From NCBI GenBank assembly GCA_934141245.1, contig CAKPCB010000004.1, positions 42,370 to 106,369 of the forward strand: 64,000 nucleotides of DNA, read 5' to 3'. This DNA comes from an uncultured Bacilli bacterium. GTDB taxonomy: Bacteria; Bacillota_I; Bacilli_A; RF39; UBA660. A program made the position numbers and the translations under genes. Below, one piece after another: positions 24,179 through 33,053 of this stretch. Position 1 is the first letter of the stretch. Each line of letters begins with the position of its first letter. The notes under the pieces were generated by a model. That model made no database searches. It saw only the letters and a list, made by a program, of their open reading frames with translations, and was not told the DNA's origin.

Positions 24179-25417
24179 ATGAACCTTAATATAATAGATA
24201 TTATTAATAGAAAGAGGTTGGGTTTGGAACTTAATAATGCTGAAATAGAATACGCATTTAATGGATACTTAAATAACACTATTAAAGATTATCAAATGTC
24301 AGCTTTATTAATGGCAATTTGTATTAATGATATGAGTGATCGTGAAATATTTAATTTAACTGATGTTTTTATTAAGAGCGGAGAAGTTTTAGATTTATCT
24401 AATATAGATGGTGTTAAAGTAGACAAACATTCTACTGGTGGGGTTGGAGATAAAACAACATTAGTAATTGCCCCAATTGTTGCATCATGTGGTGTAAAAA
24501 TTGCAAAAATGAGTGGTAGAGGATTAGGATTTACAGGAGGAACTATTGATAAATTAGAAAGTATACCTGGATTTAATGTTAACTTAACAATGCAAGATTT
24601 TATAAAACAAGTTAGGGAAATAAATGTTGCGATTTCTAGTCAAACTGCTGATTTAACACCACTTGATAAAATCATATATGCTTTAAGAGATGTTACTGCA
24701 ACCGTAGAGTCTATTCCATTAATTGCTGCTAGCATAATGAGTAAAAAAATAGCAAGTGGTGCTGATAAAATTTTAATAGATATAAAGGTTGGTAATGGTG
24801 CGTTAATTAAAAATGTAAGTGATGCTAACAGGTTAAATGATTTAATGATTAAAATAGGTAAAAAGTATAATAGAGAAGTTAGAACTATAATTTCAGATAT
24901 GAATGTTCCACTTGGAAAAAATGTTGGTAACAGTTTAGAAGTAATAGAAGCTATGGAAATTCTAAAAGGAAATGTTAAAAGTAGCTTAACAGATTTGTGT
25001 ATTGATTTAGCTTCAAACTTGGTAAGTATGGCAAAAGGTATATCTATAACTTCAGCAGTAGAAGAGGTAAAAAATTCTATAAAAAATGGTTCTGCTTATA
25101 GCAAGTTTTTAGAATTAGTAAAATATCAGAATGGCAATATTAATTCTATTAGTGTTAGTAAGCAAATAGTTGAGATAAAATCTCCAAAATATGGTGTTAT
25201 AGAAGGCATAGATGCATATAAAATAGGTATAATTGCAAGGAACTTAGGTGCTGGAAGAATTGAAGAAGAGGATATAATAGATCCAAGAGTAGGTGTTGTC
25301 TTAAACAAAACTATTGGTATGAAAGTTGATGAAGGAGATATATTGTGTTACTTATACATTAATGATAATTCAAAGTATTTGGAAAAAGATGTATTAGATA
25401 GTTTTACAATTAAGTGA
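24179..25417 (+). CDS. pdp: Pyrimidine-nucleoside phosphorylase
   Basis: A 412-aa thymidine/pyrimidine nucleoside phosphorylase that splits pyrimidine nucleosides with phosphate. The signature KVDKHSTGGVGDKTTL and SGRGLGFTGGTIDKLESIPG (about 80-125) is clear, as is SKKIASGADKILIDIKVGNGA. Length is slightly short against the usual about 430. The stop is TGA, evidence that this organism does not use TGA for Trp. RBS AGGAGAG. It is followed 4 nt later by prsW. Confidence 0.92.
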   Translation: MNLNIIDIINRKRLGLELNNAEIEYAFNGYLNNTIKDYQMSALLMAICINDMSDREIFNLTDVFIKSGEVLDLSNIDGVKVDKHSTGGVGDKTTLVIAPIVASCGVKIAKMSGRGLGFTGGTIDKLESIPGFNVNLTMQDFIKQVREINVAISSQTADLTPLDKIIYALRDVTATVESIPLIAASIMSKKIASGADKILIDIKVGNGALIKNVSDANRLNDLMIKIGKKYNREVRTIISDMNVPLGKNVGNSLEVIEAMEILKGNVKSSLTDLCIDLASNLVSMAKGISITSAVEEVKNSIKNGSAYSKFLELVKYQNGNINSISVSKQIVEIKSPKYGVIEGIDAYKIGIIARNLGAGRIEEEDIIDPRVGVVLNKTIGMKVDEGDILCYLYINDNSKYLEKDVLDSFTIK

Positions 25418-25421
25418 TTTT

Positions 25422-26129
25422 ATGAAAAATCTATTTTTGTTATTAATTTCAATTATTCCTTCGTTAATTATATTAAAAATAGTTTATAAAAAGGATTCTC
25501 AAAAGGAACCTATGTCTTTACTTATTGCATTATTTGGTGTTGGTATATTATCTGTATTTGTTGTATTTTTTCTTTCTATGATTTCATCTGTTATTTTTCC
25601 TAGAATTACATCAGGTAATATAGAAACACTTAGTATTTTCGAGATAGGAATCTATTCATTTATTTTTGTAGCTTTATTTGAGGAAGGCGTAAAATGGACC
25701 TTTGTATATAGTATAATTTTTAATCATAAAGAATTTGATCAAATATATGATTCTATAGTATATTCTGTATTTTTATCTTTAGGATTTGCAACTTTCGAAA
25801 ACGTCTTATATGTTTTTCAAAATGGCTATAGTGTAGGTATTTTTAGAGCAATAACGGCTGTTCCAAGTCATGCATTTTTTGCAATAGCGATGGGATATTA
25901 TATTGGGTTTTCTAAGCTTTCATATATTAATAAAAATTATAAATTAGAAAAAAAATACAGGATATATAGTCTAATAATACCTGTACTATTGCATGGAATG
26001 TATGATTTTTGTTTGCTTTCACAAAATCTTCTTCTTATAATTGTTTTTGCAGCATTTGTTATATATTTATATGTTTCTTCAATAAGAAAAGTTAAACAAT
26101 TTGAAAGAGTTAAAAATAATTTATATTAA
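25422..26129 (+). CDS. prsW: PrsW-type intramembrane glutamic protease
   Basis: A 235-aa multi-pass membrane protein with the PrsW family motifs: ALFEEGVKW in one helix, then FATFENVLYV, PSHAFFAIAMGYYIG and LLHGMYDF in later helices. B. subtilis PrsW starts cleavage of anti-sigma factor RsiW; it belongs to the CAAX-type glutamic protease group. No anti-sigma gene is adjacent. The start is 4 nt after pdp; its stop overlaps the convergent vanY gene by 4 nt. Confidence 0.88.
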   Translation: MKNLFLLLISIIPSLIILKIVYKKDSQKEPMSLLIALFGVGILSVFVVFFLSMISSVIFPRITSGNIETLSIFEIGIYSFIFVALFEEGVKWTFVYSIIFNHKEFDQIYDSIVYSVFLSLGFATFENVLYVFQNGYSVGIFRAITAVPSHAFFAIAMGYYIGFSKLSYINKNYKLEKKYRIYSLIIPVLLHGMYDFCLLSQNLLLIIVFAAFVIYLYVSSIRKVKQFERVKNNLY

Positions 26130-26929
26130 TTATCTAGAAACATAGCATAATATTCATCATATGTAATATTATGCTTTTTAATATATTCAGCAATCTCTTT
26201 TCCTACGTATCTATAGTGCCAAGATTCATAAATATATCCGGTAATATATTCTTTTTCTTTTTGATATCTCATAATAAAGCCATATTTGTGAGCATTTTCT
26301 TGCATCCAATTGTATTCTTTAGTATTTTCAAAGTTAGTATATGAAGTTTTGGCATTGCTTACATCAACTGCTAAACCTGTCTGGTGTTCAGAGTATCCAG
26401 CTCTTGCAGAATACGTGTCTGCTTTTTCTGCTCCATCTGCTTTTGCATATTTATTATATAAATTGTTTTGGTAATTGTAGCTTCGATAACCGGATACACC
26501 AATTATAGTATATCCTTCACTTTTAGCTTTATCTACCATGTTGTTAAATGCAGTTGCTGCATAATCAACCATTTTAGTTATGTTACCACGAACTTTTACA
26601 AGATTTGATGGAACATAATCTTTATCTAAATAATTATACTTGTTTACTAAAACGGTGTTAGAATTAATATTAGTTGATTTTTTTGTGTTAGTATAGAATG
26701 CATTATCTAATCCTATATTAACCTCTATTATTACTTGGCTTATATCCATTTTTGGATTTTTTTCTTTATATGATTTATATCTATCTAAATTTTCGGTTTT
26801 ATAGTATTCGAAATTTTTACTTGCATCTTTCCAAGTAGTGTCTATAAGAGAAGAACCATGTTTATTACATGCAGCAAAGGTTATTAACATAACTCCAAAT
26901 ATAAATGCATATATTAGTATTTTCTTCAT
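26126..26929 (-). CDS. D-Ala-D-Ala carboxypeptidase, VanY family, lipoprotein
   Basis: A 267-aa M15B metallopeptidase trimming peptidoglycan stem peptides. A signal peptide with lipobox (TFAAC, lipid on Cys20) anchors it. The catalytic domain (about 130-260) has GYRSYNYQ, SEHQTGLAVDV (zinc His and Asp) and SWHYRYVG (zinc His). A second, related VanY gene is at 30781-31866. RBS is weak (GGTGATAAG on the minus strand before the ATG). Confidence 0.9.
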   Translation of the reverse strand: MKKILIYAFIFGVMLITFAACNKHGSSLIDTTWKDASKNFEYYKTENLDRYKSYKEKNPKMDISQVIIEVNIGLDNAFYTNTKKSTNINSNTVLVNKYNYLDKDYVPSNLVKVRGNITKMVDYAATAFNNMVDKAKSEGYTIIGVSGYRSYNYQNNLYNKYAKADGAEKADTYSARAGYSEHQTGLAVDVSNAKTSYTNFENTKEYNWMQENAHKYGFIMRYQKEKEYITGYIYESWHYRYVGKEIAEYIKKHNITYDEYYAMFLDN

Positions 26930-27031
26930 ATCTTATCACCCAATTAAAATATATGACATTACCGAAAAAAATTCAACAAAAAACTAATAGATTGATAAAT
27001 TTTGACATATTAATTAATAAGAGGTGGATAT

Positions 27032-28183
27032 ATGAAAAAACTATTTTGTTTATTTTTACTTTTGTTTTTATTAATTCCAAAAGTTTATGCAAATAATGAA
27101 AGCAATGTTATACCAAATGCTAAGAGTGGAATGCTTATAGAAGCATCAACAGGTCAAATTATTTTTGAAAAAAATAAAGATGAAAAAGTAGCAGTGGCAT
27201 CAATGACAAAAATGGTGGCACAAATACTTATACTAGAGAATATTGAATCTGGTAATTTAAAATGGGATGAGATGATAACTATAAGTAGTAATGCATCCGG
27301 TATGGGTGGTTCACAAATTTATTTACAAACTGGTGAAAAAATGAGCATCAGGGATCTTATGAAAGGTATAACAATGGCAAGTGCTAATGATGCAACGGTA
27401 GCAATGGCTGAGCGTATTGCCGGAACTGAAGATAATTTTGTTAAAATGATGAATGATAAAGTTAAAAAAATGGGGCTAAAAAACACAGTTTTTAAAAATT
27501 CGACAGGACTAGATGAAAATGGTCATTATTCAAGTGCATATGATATGAGTGTTATTGCAAGAGAATTATTAAAACATGAAGAAATATTAAAGTTTTCTTC
27601 AGTATATGAAGACTATTTAAGAGTGGATACACCAAATAAATTTTGGTTAGTAAATACTAATAAATTAGTAAGGTTCTATGAAGGTGCCGATGGCTTGAAA
27701 ACAGGATTTACAGATGCTGCAAAATACTGTATGGCTGTAACTGCTAAAAGGGATAATATGAGACTTATTGCGATAGTATTAGGCGAAAATAGCGGAAAAG
27801 TTAGAAATCAAGAAACTATGGAGCTATTAGATTATGGTTTTAATCTATATAAAGTAGATTTAATCAAAGATAAAAATGATATTATAGGTGAACTAAAAGT
27901 AGATAAGGCAAATAAGGATAAAATAAAAGTATATTCTAAGGATGATATTACTATTTTAGGCAAAAAATCAGATGTAAGTTTAAATTATGATATTGAATTA
28001 AAAATGAATGATGTTAAATTGCCATTAAAAAAGAACAGTGTTGTAGGAAAAATCACTGTAAAAAGTGGAAATAAAAATATAAAAGAAATAGATGCAATCG
28101 TAAAAGAAGACATAAGTAAAATTAGTTTTATAAATCTTTTTGGGAAAACACTTAAAGATATATTAAGTGGCGATATTATATAA
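27032..28183 (+). CDS. dacF: Serine D-Ala-D-Ala carboxypeptidase (DacF/PBP5-like)
   Basis: A 383-aa S11 penicillin-binding protein. There is a signal peptide (about 1-20, cleaved after VYA), S57-MTK60 active site, S117-A-N119 and K223-T-G225 motifs. A beta-rich C-terminal domain (about 270-370) and an amphipathic end follow. It resembles DacF/DacA, which regulate crosslinking; dacF in Bacillus sits before the spoIIA operon, whereas here that block is 6 kb downstream. RBS AGAGGTGG. Terminator follows. Confidence 0.9.
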   Translation: MKKLFCLFLLLFLLIPKVYANNESNVIPNAKSGMLIEASTGQIIFEKNKDEKVAVASMTKMVAQILILENIESGNLKWDEMITISSNASGMGGSQIYLQTGEKMSIRDLMKGITMASANDATVAMAERIAGTEDNFVKMMNDKVKKMGLKNTVFKNSTGLDENGHYSSAYDMSVIARELLKHEEILKFSSVYEDYLRVDTPNKFWLVNTNKLVRFYEGADGLKTGFTDAAKYCMAVTAKRDNMRLIAIVLGENSGKVRNQETMELLDYGFNLYKVDLIKDKNDIIGELKVDKANKDKIKVYSKDDITILGKKSDVSLNYDIELKMNDVKLPLKKNSVVGKITVKSGNKNIKEIDAIVKEDISKISFINLFGKTLKDILSGDII

Positions 28184-28190
28184 TGAATTA

Positions 28191-28217
28191 AGTCAATTAA
28201 ACGATTGACTTTTTTTA
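28191..28217 (+). terminator. Terminator of dacF
   Basis: AGTCAAT / ATTGACT with a 6-nt loop and T7. Confidence 0.8.
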
Positions 28218-28356
28218 TGTTTGTTTAAAAACATGATGGATTTACAAATTTGTGGTTTTTATGATAACACTATTTATTAAGTAATAAACTATTAATTTTA
28301 AATTACATTTAATTCTTATTTAATAAAACATTAATATACTTTGAAGAGTGGTAAAG

Positions 28357-28715
28357 ATGAGGATTTAAGTTATAGAAGATGAATATACACTTGCAGATGT
28401 AATACGTGGAAAATTAGAAAAAGAAAAGTATATTGTAGATATATCACAAGATGAGGAGAAGGTTTATATAAGGCTTTAGCGGATATATATGACCTTATTA
28501 TATTAGATGTTATGCTTCCAAACTTAAATGGTTTTGAAATTTTAAAAAAGTTAAGTGAAGAGAAGGTTAAAAGTAAAATTATAATGCTAACTGCAAGATA
28601 CACACTATCTGATAAGTTGGAAGGACTAAATGGTGGCGCAAATGATTATATAACTAAACCATTTCATATTGAAGAACTTACAGCTGTTATTCTAACTACT
28701 TTACTAGTGTTTTAA
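28357..28715 (+). pseudogene. Broken OmpR-type response regulator receiver
   Basis: Starts ATG AGG ATT then TAA where a Leu is expected (MRI-stop-VIEDEYTLADVIRGKLE). A frameshift near 28450 is needed to continue into KALADIYDLIILDVMLPNL, then GFEILKKL, MLTA and YITKPFHIEEL. The phospho-acceptor Asp and the conserved Lys are still readable. The frame then ends abruptly with no DNA-binding domain. Two lesions plus truncation mark it as dead. Confidence 0.88.
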
Positions 28716-28722
28716 CAACTAA

Positions 28723-29505
28723 ATTATCAACAATTTATCTAGTTCAAAAGAACCAAGTTTTAATAACAATAGTACAAATATAAATTATTCTAGTACAAAA
28801 GAATTGACAGATAGTGAGAATATATCAAGTGGCACATATACTTCAACCAATAAAGATGAGAATGTAATATCAGCATCAAATGTGACTTCAACTATATCAG
28901 ATATAAGTGTTATTAAATCAGGTGATTCCAAAGGCGGTGATAATACAAGTTTTTACGGAACAAATTCAGCAATTATTGCTAAAGATGGTGCTAATTTAAC
29001 ACTAAAAAACATTAATGTTACTACAAATGCAACTGGTGCAAATGGTGTGTTTTGTTATGGTGGCAGTGCAACTACTAACAACTCATCGAATGATGGAACA
29101 ACATTAACGATAAGTGATTCTGTTATTAATACTACTAAAGATAATTCGGGCGGAACAATGACAAATGGTAATTTCTTAAGAATTCAAAAGGATTCTTGGG
29201 GAAATAAAGAATCAAATGGAGGAATAGTAAACTTTATAATGTCAAATCAAAAAGCAAGTGGTAGTATAGTTGTTGATTCAATTTCAACTCTTGATTTATA
29301 TGTGAAAAATTCATCTTATTTCGAAGGCTCAATAAACAATGAAAACACAGCAAAATCTGTTAAATTGATACTTGATAATTCTTCTAGTATTAAACTAACA
29401 ACAGATAGTTATGTTACATCATTTGAGAACGCAGATAAAACCAACAATAATATCAATTTTAATGGATATAAACTATATGTTAATGGCAAAGCTATAAATG
29501 AATAG
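28723..29505 (+). pseudogene. Truncated adhesin-like beta-helix protein
   Basis: An open frame of about 260 codons without a normal start (first candidate TTG at 28804, no RBS) or signal peptide. It is Ser/Thr/Asn/Gly-rich with repeats of NLTLKNINVTTNATGANGVF and TLTISDSVINTTKDNSGG type, typical of parallel beta-helix surface adhesins of gut Bacillota. The fragment directly follows the broken response regulator, so a deletion probably joined two genes. The end at 29505 is probably the natural C-terminus (GYKLYVNGKAINE). Confidence 0.7.
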
Positions 29506-29508
29506 TAT

Positions 29509-29541
29509 AAAACCCGATATTTTATAAATCGGGTTTGTTTT
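29509..29541. terminator. Bidirectional terminator between adhesin fragment and Mbeg1-like gene
   Basis: AAAACCCGAT / ATCGGGTTT stem, A run on the left and T run on the right; it overlaps the 3' end of the minus-strand gene. Confidence 0.75.
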
Positions 29542-30598
29542 TGTCTCGGTTAACAATAAAACTTTTAAATACATCTAGGAATAATTCTTTAGTATCGCTA
29601 TCCATGTCGCTTATTCCTTTAATTATTTCAATGACTTGGTTCCATTGTGTATTACTATTAAAGCTTTTTATACCGGCTTCTTGTAATATGTTGAAAAATG
29701 TATTAACTAATTCTTCCTTTTTATCATCATCATATTGTGTAATAATTACATCTATTCTCTCTTTAAATTTTTTGCTTATTATACTTAGATTACCTTCAAT
29801 TAAGAATGATCCAAAACATTCCCAAGTGTTACAATCATGTTCATATGGACCACTTGAAGTTGACTTTATAACTTTAAATGATGGAGGACTATTAAGTAGG
29901 ACTCCAACCATACTATCTTCAGGAACGAACATTATAAGTTTAGTTAACATTTCTTTATATTCTAAAGAGTTATATTCTTTTAGCCTGAATCCTGGGCCAT
30001 CATTGTTAAACACTTTCTTTATTCTTTTTTTTACCTTTGGATTAGAGAACATATATGCACACATTGCTAGATTGCCACCTTTAGAATGTCCTCCAACGTA
30101 AACATTATTATATTTTGAGGTTACAACTTCGTTTAAATAATCTATAGAATCTTTTTGTGCAAGAGTAGGAAATATATATGCTAGTGCCATATCTTCTTTC
30201 CAACCAACTAGGGTTGAATCCGTTCCTTTATATCCAACATATAGATTATTATCTCCAAAATAAATACATAAAGCTCCAAATTGTTTATCCTGATTAACCT
30301 CATTTCTGAAATTAGCAAGATAGCAATCTTTGTATCTTGTGGAATCTTGAATTATTTTTAAATTATCTGTATTAGTTTTCATAAATGGAGTTAATTTTTT
30401 TGCACGCTCTTCAGTTGTGTTTTCTAAATATATTTTGATGGCGTCTTGTAATTTTATCTTAGTTGTATTTTCTGATACAATGCCTTTCCAATCTATGTAA
30501 GATAATTCACAAAATAAAATATTGTCAAGTTCGTTAAATGCATAATCATTAAACGTAGTGTTTTTATAATAATTTAAATAATCTTTTATAGTTGCCAT
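29522..30598 (-). CDS. Mbeg1-like (DUF2974) alpha/beta hydrolase
   Basis: A 358-aa protein whose centre shows a lipase-type nucleophile elbow GGHSKGG (about residue 168), preceded by GYKGTDSTLVGWKED. It contains the Mbeg1-like pattern NNDGPGFR and PEDSMVG. It has no signal peptide or TM segment, so it is probably cytoplasmic. Its substrate is unknown; family members are annotated as putative lipases. It is intact despite sitting in a decayed locus. Confidence 0.8.
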   Translation of the reverse strand: MATIKDYLNYYKNTTFNDYAFNELDNILFCELSYIDWKGIVSENTTKIKLQDAIKIYLENTTEERAKKLTPFMKTNTDNLKIIQDSTRYKDCYLANFRNEVNQDKQFGALCIYFGDNNLYVGYKGTDSTLVGWKEDMALAYIFPTLAQKDSIDYLNEVVTSKYNNVYVGGHSKGGNLAMCAYMFSNPKVKKRIKKVFNNDGPGFRLKEYNSLEYKEMLTKLIMFVPEDSMVGVLLNSPPSFKVIKSTSSGPYEHDCNTWECFGSFLIEGNLSIISKKFKERIDVIITQYDDDKKEELVNTFFNILQEAGIKSFNSNTQWNQVIEIIKGISDMDSDTKELFLDVFKSFIVNRDKNKPDL

Positions 30599-30717
30599 AC
30601 TGCTTTACCTTTCTTAATATAATTATACATAACAAAATAGTAAAAATGCAATCTAAATATAATAGTTAAAAATATAATTACAAAATGTGAAATTTATTTC
30701 ATATAAAGGAGGATGCT

Positions 30718-30771
30718 ATGAATAGTTTTATTGAATTAAAAAAAGTAACAAAAACCTCTTGGTTGAATTAA
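30718..30771 (+). pseudogene. Stub of an ABC-transporter ATPase, or a leader peptide
   Basis: A strong AAAGGAGG RBS precedes ATG and 17 codons, MNSFIELKKVTKTSWLN, then stop. The first 12 residues look like the N-terminus of ABC ATPases (IELKKVTKTY). The rest is missing and the frame runs into a hairpin terminator. It may be a remnant of a lost transporter or a short leader peptide before an attenuator. Confidence 0.5.
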
Positions 30772-30787
30772 CCAGGAGGTTTATTTA
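30752..30787. terminator. Terminator downstream of vanY (minus) and the ABC stub (plus)
   Basis: AAACCTCTTGGTT / AACCAGGAGGTTT stem with one mismatch and a GAATT loop; T-rich on both sides. Confidence 0.75.
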
Positions 30788-31866
30788 TCTAAAAACATTA
30801 TATAGTATTCATCATATGTAATATTATTTTCTTTAATATATTTTGCAGCATTGATTCCTACATATCTAAAATGCCAAGCTTCATTTTTATAGCCTGTTAT
30901 TTTTTCTTTATCCTTTGGATATCTTAATATGTAGCCATATTTATAAGCGTTTTCAATCATCCATTTATATTCATTAGAATTTTCAAATATATTACTTGAT
31001 TTTGATGCAACATCAACAGCAAGACCTGTTTGGTGTTCTGAATAACCAGGCGTTGCAACATAATTATTAACATAAGATTGACCATAAGTTTTTAAGTATG
31101 TATTATATATTTCATTTTGACTTTTATAACTTCTATATGCTGAATTAGAAAGAATATATCTTTTTTCTTTTTTAGCATCATTACACATGTTTTCAAACGC
31201 TTCTGCAGCTTCTTTTTGCAAATAACTTTCGTTTTTAGAACAGTCATTTTTAATTTTTATTAAGTTATTTGGTTCAAATGCTTCATCTAATTTGTTATAT
31301 TTGTTAGCTAATACACCAATACTAAAATTTTTAACTGTTTTAGCATTAGTATAAAACTCTGTATCAAGACCTATATTAACATTAACAACGGCTTTCTTAT
31401 AATCATCATCATAATACTTTATATATCTATTTAAATTTTCACTCTTAAAGTAATCAAACTTCATATACTCACTTATATCGTTTATTAAAGGTGATTTTAC
31501 TAAATCAGCTAAGGTGCTGTCATTGAAATTTTTATTAATCAAATTTATATCTTTAGTAGAATATCCTATTTTTATTAGTGAATTTATGTTTTTTATAAAA
31601 TCTTTTCTATTATAATAATCTATATTTAAATAATAGTTAGCATTTTTATCAATAAAGTCACTACTATTAATTGCAATTTCAAATGTTTTACTATACTTAT
31701 TTTTTAATACTTTATTTTTATAACCATGATTTAATATTTTAATTGATGATAAAAATGAATAATTATTAAATGAAATCCTAATAATTTGAATAGTTGGATA
31801 AGCTGATATAAGAAAGATACATACTATTAATATTATCCAAATCTTTTTTAATCTAAGCTTTTTCAT
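30781..31866 (-). CDS. D-Ala-D-Ala carboxypeptidase, VanY family, membrane-anchored with N-terminal extension
   Basis: A 361-aa protein: N-terminal TM anchor (about 8-28), a helical region of about 190 aa, then the M15B catalytic domain (about 230-358) with AYRSYKSQ, SEHQTGLAVDVA and AWHFRYVG. The C-terminal NNITYDEYYIMFLDK is almost identical to the end of the other VanY at 26 kb, so the two are paralogues. The extension is absent from that copy. Start ATG 31866 with AGAGGTG upstream; the GTG at 31872 is part of that RBS. Confidence 0.88.
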   Translation of the reverse strand: MKKLRLKKIWIILIVCIFLISAYPTIQIIRISFNNYSFLSSIKILNHGYKNKVLKNKYSKTFEIAINSSDFIDKNANYYLNIDYYNRKDFIKNINSLIKIGYSTKDINLINKNFNDSTLADLVKSPLINDISEYMKFDYFKSENLNRYIKYYDDDYKKAVVNVNIGLDTEFYTNAKTVKNFSIGVLANKYNKLDEAFEPNNLIKIKNDCSKNESYLQKEAAEAFENMCNDAKKEKRYILSNSAYRSYKSQNEIYNTYLKTYGQSYVNNYVATPGYSEHQTGLAVDVASKSSNIFENSNEYKWMIENAYKYGYILRYPKDKEKITGYKNEAWHFRYVGINAAKYIKENNITYDEYYIMFLDK

Positions 31867-31964
31867 AAACACCTCTTTCTAATTTATATAAATTATAACA
31901 TAAGTATGTACTTTACTAAAGTAATTTTTAAATGATATAATATATAAAGAAAGAGGGAATAAAT

Positions 31965-32543
31965 ATGCAAGAATCATTAAAAAAAGTTTATAGGATATCT
32001 TTAGTATCTTCAATAATGTTTTTGGCCTTTGGCTTACTTTTATTTTTCGAAACGGAAGGGGTTATTAAGACTGTTTCAATATTTATAGGAATATTATTAA
32101 CAGTAATAGGAATTGTTCCTATAGTAAATTATTTTAGAAATAGAGTTAATAATTTCTTTTCTGGTGCTGGATTATTATATGGAATATTTAGTGTTGTTGC
32201 AGGTCTTATGATATTATTTAATACTCAAATTTTTGCAACAATAATACCAATATTGTCTGGAGTTTGGATGATTGTAAATAGTGTTAACAAAATACAAATA
32301 GCAATGGAATTAAGAGATAGTAAAATTAATTCTTGGATAATTACATTTATATTTGCAATTCTTATATTAATATTAGGAACTATATTAATAATAAATCCAT
32401 TTGAAAGTGTTGTATTCTTGGGAAAAACAGTAGGAATTTTTATAATTATATATGCAGTTTTAGATATTGCTGATAGTATAATGATTAAGATAAAAGCTAA
32501 AGATGTAATAAATGAAATCGTTGAAATAAAAGAGGTTAAATGA
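31965..32543 (+). CDS. DUF308/HdeD-family membrane protein
   Basis: A 192-aa protein with six predicted TM helices in three hairpins, each with a GI/GA-rich turn. The arrangement and length fit the HdeD/DUF308 family. Function is unknown; E. coli HdeD is an acid-resistance protein. It ends in TGA and is followed 1 nt later by ybaK, so they form one transcript. Confidence 0.8.
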   Translation: MQESLKKVYRISLVSSIMFLAFGLLLFFETEGVIKTVSIFIGILLTVIGIVPIVNYFRNRVNNFFSGAGLLYGIFSVVAGLMILFNTQIFATIIPILSGVWMIVNSVNKIQIAMELRDSKINSWIITFIFAILILILGTILIINPFESVVFLGKTVGIFIIIYAVLDIADSIMIKIKAKDVINEIVEIKEVK

Positions 32544-32544
32544 T

Positions 32545-33009
32545 TTGAGTTTACTAACTGTAAAAGAACATTTAAAGAAATATAGCAAAGATAAGGATAT
32601 AATTGAACTAGATAAATCAAGTGCAACGGTTGCTCTAGCAGCAATATCTTTAAATACAAATCCTGATAATATTGCAAAAACTCTTGCATTTAGTAATAAT
32701 AATTCCGGATGTATTATTATTGTTACATCAGGGGAATCTAGAATAGATAATCATAAATTTAAAGAATATTTTGGCTTTAAAGCACGAATGCTTTCTAAAG
32801 AAGAAACACTTAAATTTACTTCACATGAAATTGGTGGAGTTTGTCCGTTTGGATTAAATGATGTTGATAAAATTTATTTGGATGTATCATTAAAAAAACA
32901 TAGTGAGGTATTTCCGGCCTGTGGAAGTACAAACTCTGCTATTAAATTGACGATATCAGAACTAGAAAAAATATCGGAATATGATGAATGGATAGATGTA
33001 TGTAAATAA
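32545..33009 (+). CDS. YbaK/EbsC-family aminoacyl-tRNA deacylase-like protein
   Basis: A 154-aa YbaK-fold protein with VAEALGVSP-type region (ATVALAAISLNTNPDNIAKTL), RIDNHKFKEYFG and GGVCPFGL. These proteins clear mischarged tRNAs such as Cys-tRNAPro or Ala-tRNAPro; the exact substrate cannot be read. Start is TTG 32545, with GAGGTT upstream. It is coupled to the DUF308 gene. Confidence 0.85.
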   Translation: MSLLTVKEHLKKYSKDKDIIELDKSSATVALAAISLNTNPDNIAKTLAFSNNNSGCIIIVTSGESRIDNHKFKEYFGFKARMLSKEETLKFTSHEIGGVCPFGLNDVDKIYLDVSLKKHSEVFPACGSTNSAIKLTISELEKISEYDEWIDVCK

Positions 33010-33019
33010 TAAATAAAAA

Positions 33020-33048
33020 TAAAAAACCTATTGCTAGTAGGTTTTTTT
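33020..33048. terminator. Bidirectional terminator between ybaK-like gene and the surface protein gene
   Basis: AAAAAACCTA / TAGGTTTTTT (one mismatch) with a short loop. Confidence 0.75.
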
Positions 33049-33053
33049 ATATA

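Noticed and set aside
29535..30101. 188-codon plus-strand frame opposite the Mbeg1-like gene
   Set aside because: The minus strand carries the recognisable GGHSKGG hydrolase with RBS; this frame is its shadow.
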